Positions 60,201-64,000 of a stretch of 64,000 nt of DNA are shown piece by piece. Numbering within the stretch: the first letter of the stretch is position 1; every line of letters begins with the position of its first letter. The notes beneath the pieces are model-generated. The model did not search any database. It saw nothing but the letters and a program-made list of their open reading frames with translations, and was not told the DNA's origin. Location of the stretch: positions 34,350 to 98,349 of the forward strand of contig NZ_JAOWCB010000024.1 of assembly GCF_026420845.1 (NCBI RefSeq), given 5' to 3'. Source of the DNA: Streptomyces sp. PR69. GTDB lineage: Bacteria > Actinomycetota > Actinomycetes > Streptomycetales > Streptomycetaceae. Position numbers and translations under genes: made by a program.

Positions 60201-61994
60201 GTGACTACCACCGCCGCCTCCTCATCACACCACCTTTCGCCCGCCTTCCCCGGCCGCGCCCCCTGGGGCACCGCCAGCAAGCTGCGTGCCTGGCAGCAGG
60301 GGGCGATGGAGAAGTACATCCAGGAGCAGCCGCGTGACTTCCTCGCGGTCGCGACGCCCGGCGCCGGAAAGACCACCTTCGCGCTGACGCTCGCGTCATG
60401 GCTGCTGCACCACCATGTGGTGCAGCAGGTGACGGTCGTCGCCCCGACCGAGCATCTGAAGAAGCAGTGGGCCGCGGCCGCCGCACGCATAGGCATCAAG
60501 CTGGATCCGGACTACAGCGCGGGTCCGCTGAGCAAGGAGTACCACGGCGTCGCGGTGACGTACGCGGGTGTCGGGGTGCGGCCGATGCTGCACCGCAACC
60601 GCAGTGAGCAGCGCAAGACGCTGGTGATCCTGGACGAGATCCACCACGCAGGCGACTCCAAGTCGTGGGGCGAGGCATGTCTGGAGGCGTTCGAGCCCGC
60701 GACCCGGCGGCTGGCGCTCACCGGCACGCCCTTCCGGTCGGACACCAATCCCATCCCCTTTGTGACGTACGAGGAGGGGAACGACGGCATCCGGCGGTCG
60801 GCCGCCGACTATACGTACGGATACGGCAACGCCCTCGCCGACGGCGTCGTGCGGCCGGTCATCTTTATGAGCTACAGCGGCAATATGCGCTGGCGCACCA
60901 AGGCGGGCGACGAGATCGCCGCGCGGCTCGGCGAGCCGATGACGAAGGACGCGATCTCGCAGGCGTGGCGCACCGCGCTCGATCCGCGCGGCGAGTGGAT
61001 GCCCAATGTGCTGCGCGCCGCCGACCAGCGGCTGACGGAGGTCCGGAAGGCCATCCCGGACGCGGGCGGTCTGGTCATCGCGAGCGACCAGGACCAGGCG
61101 CGCGCGTACGCCAAGCTGATCCGTGAGATCACGGGGGCGAAGGCGACCGTCGTGCTCTCCGACGACGCGGGCGCGTCGAAGCGGATCGACGAGTTCAGCG
61201 AGGGCGACGACCGCTGGATGGTCGCCGTCCGGATGGTGTCGGAAGGCGTCGACGTGCCGCGTCTCGCGGTCGGGGTGTACGCGACGACGATCTCGACTCC
61301 GCTGTTCTTCGCACAGGCCGTGGGCCGTTTCGTACGGTCGCGGCGGCGCGGCGAGACCGCGTCCGTGTTCCTGCCCACGATTCCCATGCTGCTCGGCTTC
61401 GCCAATGAGATGGAGGTGGAGCGCGACCATGTCCTGGACCGTCCGAAGAAGGACGGGGAGGAGGACCCGTACGCCGAGTCCGAGAAGGAGATGGACGAGG
61501 CGAACAAGCAGCAGGACGAGGACACGGGCGAGCAGGACATGCTGCCGTTCGAGGCGCTGGAGTCGGACGCGGTCTTCGACCGGGTGATGTACAACGGCGC
61601 GGAGTTCGGCATGCAGGCGCATCCGGGCAGCGAGGAGGAGCAGGACTACCTCGGCATTCCCGGGCTGCTGGAGCCGGATCAGGTGCAGTTGCTGCTGCAG
61701 AAGCGGCAGGCGCGGCAGATCGCGCACAGCCGTAAGAAGCCGGATGAGGAGGCGGATCTGCTGGAGCTGCCGGCCGAGCGGCGTCCGGTGGTCTCGCACA
61801 AGGAGCTGCTGGAGCTGCGGAAGCAGCTCAACACGATGGTCAGCGCGTATGTCCATCAGAGCGGCAAGCCGCACGGGGTGATCCACAACGAGCTGCGGCG
61901 GGTGTGCGGGGGGCCGCCGAGCGCCGAGGCGACGGCGGGGCAGATCCGGGAGCGGATCAAGAAGGTCCAGGAGTGGGCCACGCGGATGCGGTAG
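60201..61994 (+). CDS. Superfamily 2 DEAD/DEAH-type helicase
   Basis: 597 residues from GTG 60201 with CCGGAGACC directly upstream. Helicase motifs: Walker A ATPGAGKTTF (about 50-59), DEIHH (motif II), LTGTPFRSD (motif III), and SEGVDVPR with QAVGRFVRSRRRGE (motifs V and VI). An acidic insertion (about 415-455) and a C-terminal helical domain follow. The layout resembles the RadD/UvsW-like group of DNA translocases involved in recombination or repair. It stands alone and, in the genus, appears to be a core gene of unknown detailed role. Confidence 0.88.
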   Translation: MTTTAASSSHHLSPAFPGRAPWGTASKLRAWQQGAMEKYIQEQPRDFLAVATPGAGKTTFALTLASWLLHHHVVQQVTVVAPTEHLKKQWAAAAARIGIKLDPDYSAGPLSKEYHGVAVTYAGVGVRPMLHRNRSEQRKTLVILDEIHHAGDSKSWGEACLEAFEPATRRLALTGTPFRSDTNPIPFVTYEEGNDGIRRSAADYTYGYGNALADGVVRPVIFMSYSGNMRWRTKAGDEIAARLGEPMTKDAISQAWRTALDPRGEWMPNVLRAADQRLTEVRKAIPDAGGLVIASDQDQARAYAKLIREITGAKATVVLSDDAGASKRIDEFSEGDDRWMVAVRMVSEGVDVPRLAVGVYATTISTPLFFAQAVGRFVRSRRRGETASVFLPTIPMLLGFANEMEVERDHVLDRPKKDGEEDPYAESEKEMDEANKQQDEDTGEQDMLPFEALESDAVFDRVMYNGAEFGMQAHPGSEEEQDYLGIPGLLEPDQVQLLLQKRQARQIAHSRKKPDEEADLLELPAERRPVVSHKELLELRKQLNTMVSAYVHQSGKPHGVIHNELRRVCGGPPSAEATAGQIRERIKKVQEWATRMR

Positions 61995-62448
61995 GCGCGC
62001 TGGGTCCGGGAAGGCCTGTCGCCCGGCCGGTCCGGGAGGTCTGCCGCCCGCTCGGCTCGGTCGGCCCGCTCGGCCTGCTCGGCTCGGTCGGTCTGGTCGG
62101 CTCGGAAGTGGCCACTTTCAGTCGTACGAGGGGTAGTTCGGGCGCTTGTTCGTGCAGCCTCTTCGTCGTATTCGGACAATGACCTTGGTCCTGAACAGGG
62201 GCAAACCAGCCGTCCCGGAAATCTTCGCGCCCGGATTCTGGACGAGGTCTTCCGCTGAGCGGAGCAGCTCGCTACTGTCCCGGCCAAGTAAACGCCCCGT
62301 GGCAGCGCCGCCGCGGAGCGCAGTCGGTGTGCCAAGGCCTGCCGGCGGCCCTCTAGGTGCGTCGCCGATGGGACCGGTGCCGCGACCCTCGTTCCGCGAG
62401 TGACGAGTGAGAGAGGACCGCCGTCACTCACTCCGAAGGAGGGGCGTC
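61995..62448. repeat. Intergenic region with short CGGCTCGGTCGG repeats and an operator-like repeat
   Basis: 454 bp without a gene. GCTCGGCTCGGTCGG occurs at 62050-62064 and 62077-62091 in a run of CTCGG/GTCGG units to about 62105. Just upstream of the IclR start, GAGTGAcGAGTGA (62398-62410) faces TCACTCACTC (62424-62433), an inverted repeat of direct repeats that could be the autoregulatory operator. Confidence 0.55.
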
Positions 62449-63090
62449 GTGACCGCGGAGACCTCCCAAACGCTGGACCGGGGACTGCGAGTCCTCAAAC
62501 TGCTCGCCGATACGGACCACGGGCTGACCGTCACCGAGCTGTCCAACAAGCTCGGGGTCAACCGGACCGTCGTCTACCGGCTGCTCGCCACCCTGGAACA
62601 GCACGCCCTCGTCCGCCGCGACCTCGGCGGCCGGGCCCGCGTGGGCCTTGGCGTGCTGCGCCTGGGACGCCAGGTGCACCCGCTGGTGCGGGAGGCGGCG
62701 ATGCCGGCGCTGCGTTCGCTGGCCGAGGACATAGGGGCCACCGCGCATCTCACGCTTGTCGACGGCGCTGAGGCGCTGGCGGTCGCCGTCGTCGAACCGA
62801 CCTGGACCGACTATCACGTCGCGTACCGGGCCGGCTTCCGGCACCCGCTGGACCGGGGCGCGGCGGGCAAGGCGATCCTCGCCGCGAGACAGGGCAGCCG
62901 TACCGAGCCCGGCTACACGCTCACCCACGGCGAACTGGAGGCGGGCGCGAGCGGCGCGGCGGCCCCGCTGGTGGGTGTCACCGGCATCGAGGGCAGCGTG
63001 GGCGTGGTGATGCTGGCGGACTCCGTCCCGGAACGGGTCGGGCCCCGCGTCGTGGACGCGGCCCGCGAGGTGGCAGACGCCCTGCGGTGA
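62449..63090 (+). CDS. IclR family transcriptional regulator
   Basis: 213 residues from GTG 62449 with GAAGGAGGGG upstream. The N-terminal winged helix (TLDRGLRVLKLLADTDHGLTVTELSNKLGVNRTVVYRLLATLEQH, residues about 8-53) is typical IclR. The effector domain is shorter than usual (LREAAMPALRSLAEDIGATAHLTLV, HPLDRGAAGKAIL, GSVGVVMLADS). IclR proteins sense small carbon compounds; the ligand is unknown and no catabolic gene adjoins. Confidence 0.92.
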   Translation: MTAETSQTLDRGLRVLKLLADTDHGLTVTELSNKLGVNRTVVYRLLATLEQHALVRRDLGGRARVGLGVLRLGRQVHPLVREAAMPALRSLAEDIGATAHLTLVDGAEALAVAVVEPTWTDYHVAYRAGFRHPLDRGAAGKAILAARQGSRTEPGYTLTHGELEAGASGAAAPLVGVTGIEGSVGVVMLADSVPERVGPRVVDAAREVADALR

Positions 63091-63212
63091 CGCCGCCCGG
63101 ACCCGCCCGGACCGCCTGGACCCGCCCGGACCGCTTGGACCCGCGCGGCCCGGCCCCACCCCACCCCGCGGCCCGGACATCGCACGGTCCGGGGCGCGGA
63201 TAGATTGGGCAC

Positions 63213-64000
63213 GTGCTGCTCTCCCGCCTCTCGCGCCCCCGCGCCCTCGCCCTGTCCGCTGTGCCCGTCGTGGCGCTGCTCGCCGTCGCGGGGCTCGCTC
63301 CCCTGCCGTACACCGTGGCGCAGCCCGGGGCCACGGCGGATGTGCTCGGCGCGGATCAGGGGCGGCAGGTCATCACGATCTCCGGGGCGCCCACCAGGGA
63401 GACCGACGGCGAGCTGCTGATGACGACGATCGCGGCGACGGGGCCCTCCGCGGACATCGATCTCGGCGATGTGATCGACGGGTGGTTCCGCACGGACCGC
63501 GCCGTGCTGCCGCGCGACGCCGTCTATCCGTCCGGCAAGTCCGACGAGGAGATCGAGCGGCACAACATCGCGGACATGGAGGAGTCCCAGGACGCCGCGA
63601 CCCAGGCGGCCCTCTCCTACCTGGGCGAGGATCCGTCGCGGGTGACGGTCGACCTCCAGCTCGCCGACGTCGGCGGCCCCAGCGCCGGGCTGCTGTTCGC
63701 CCTCGGCATCGTCGAGAAGCTGGACGGGGACGGCGCGGGCGGCGACCTCACCGGCGGCCGTACGATCGCCGGCACCGGCACCATCGCACCCGACGGCACG
63801 GTCGGCGCGGTGGGCGGCGTCTCCCTGAAGACCCAGGCGGCCAAGCGCGACGGCGCGACGGTCTTCCTCGTCCCCGAGGGCGAGTGCTCCGACGCCCGCG
63901 CCGAACTCCCCGACGGCCTGCGGCTGATCCCCGTCAGCACCCTCAAGGGCGCGGCGGACTCCCTCCGTGCGCTGGAGCGGGGCGGCGAGGTGCCGAGCTG
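63213..64000 (+). CDS. YlbL-like secreted S16 (Lon-domain) protease, 3' end outside the window
   Basis: 262 codons from GTG 63213 to the window end, all open. An N-terminal signal anchor (LALSAVPVVALLAVAGL) is followed by an extracellular segment and the Lon proteolytic domain with the catalytic serine in GGPSAGLLFALGIVE (about 162) and the lysine in GGVSLKTQAAKRDGA (about 211). The Ser-Lys dyad is thus complete. YlbL-type proteins usually have a PDZ domain between anchor and protease; here that region is short. TAGATT at 63201-63206 lies six bases before the GTG and no Shine-Dalgarno is present, so the mRNA is probably leaderless. Confidence 0.88.
   Translation, partial: MLLSRLSRPRALALSAVPVVALLAVAGLAPLPYTVAQPGATADVLGADQGRQVITISGAPTRETDGELLMTTIAATGPSADIDLGDVIDGWFRTDRAVLPRDAVYPSGKSDEEIERHNIADMEESQDAATQAALSYLGEDPSRVTVDLQLADVGGPSAGLLFALGIVEKLDGDGAGGDLTGGRTIAGTGTIAPDGTVGAVGGVSLKTQAAKRDGATVFLVPEGECSDARAELPDGLRLIPVSTLKGAADSLRALERGGEVPS

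Overview
This 64 kb window is high-GC actinobacterial DNA and almost certainly chromosomal Streptomyces. The signs are C/G-rich wobble positions, GTG and TTG starts, several leaderless-looking starts, a multiple-sugar ABC importer without its own ATPase, an LAETG sortase-E surface protein, and a gene order that matches, from memory, the S. coelicolor SCO298x to SCO293x segment (pkaA-pkaB-prfB, ftsE-ftsX, smpB-ssrA, narK-nnaR, an ECF sigma/anti-sigma pair, malic enzyme, hupA, murA). SCO numbers, and the symbols resting on synteny, are recollection and were not searched.

Layout. 1-7 kb (minus strand): one partial and one complete cell-wall glycosyltransferase gene, the second fused to a CDP-glycerol:glycerophosphate transferase, then a sugar ABC importer (lipoprotein plus two permeases). 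7-16 kb: an EccC/FtsK-like FHA protein divergent from two serine/threonine kinases, a nest of intergenic repeats, and prfB. 16.5-22 kb: a Ser-Glu-Gly repeat wall protein, ftsEX, an S41 protease, smpB and ssrA (tmRNA), i.e. envelope, division and ribosome rescue. 22-27 kb: a regulator remnant, narK, the HemD-like regulator nnaR, a serine hydrolase and a CGNR regulator. 27-38.9 kb: ECF sigma/anti-sigma, a HelD-type helicase, a candidate small RNA, malic enzyme, HU, murA, an AlgH protein, a DUF3039 protein, the stump of a deleted sugar importer, and a GH20 hexosaminidase. 39-44 kb: a three-subunit xanthine-dehydrogenase-like molybdoenzyme whose large subunit lacks the expected catalytic glutamate motif.

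44-60 kb is the accessory part. 44.1-52.4 kb is an orphan type VII secretion-like island: WXG-type proteins, a lipoprotein, a Gly-rich PPE-like protein and two tandem mycosin proteases, without any EccB/C/D/E core. Around 54-59.5 kb an MFS exporter gene is split: its N-terminal half (with two compensating frameshifts) lies at 53.9-54.4 kb and its C-terminal half at 58.6-59.5 kb. Between the halves sit 4.2 kb of foreign DNA: a membrane protein/winged-helix operon, a secreted bacteriocin-like protein, an IS110-family element with a structured upstream leader (candidate bridge RNA), an ISAzo13-type transposase remnant and a small Cys-containing protein. After it come an RHH/Doc toxin-antitoxin pair, an SF2 helicase, an IclR regulator and the start of a YlbL-like Lon-domain protease that runs off the window.
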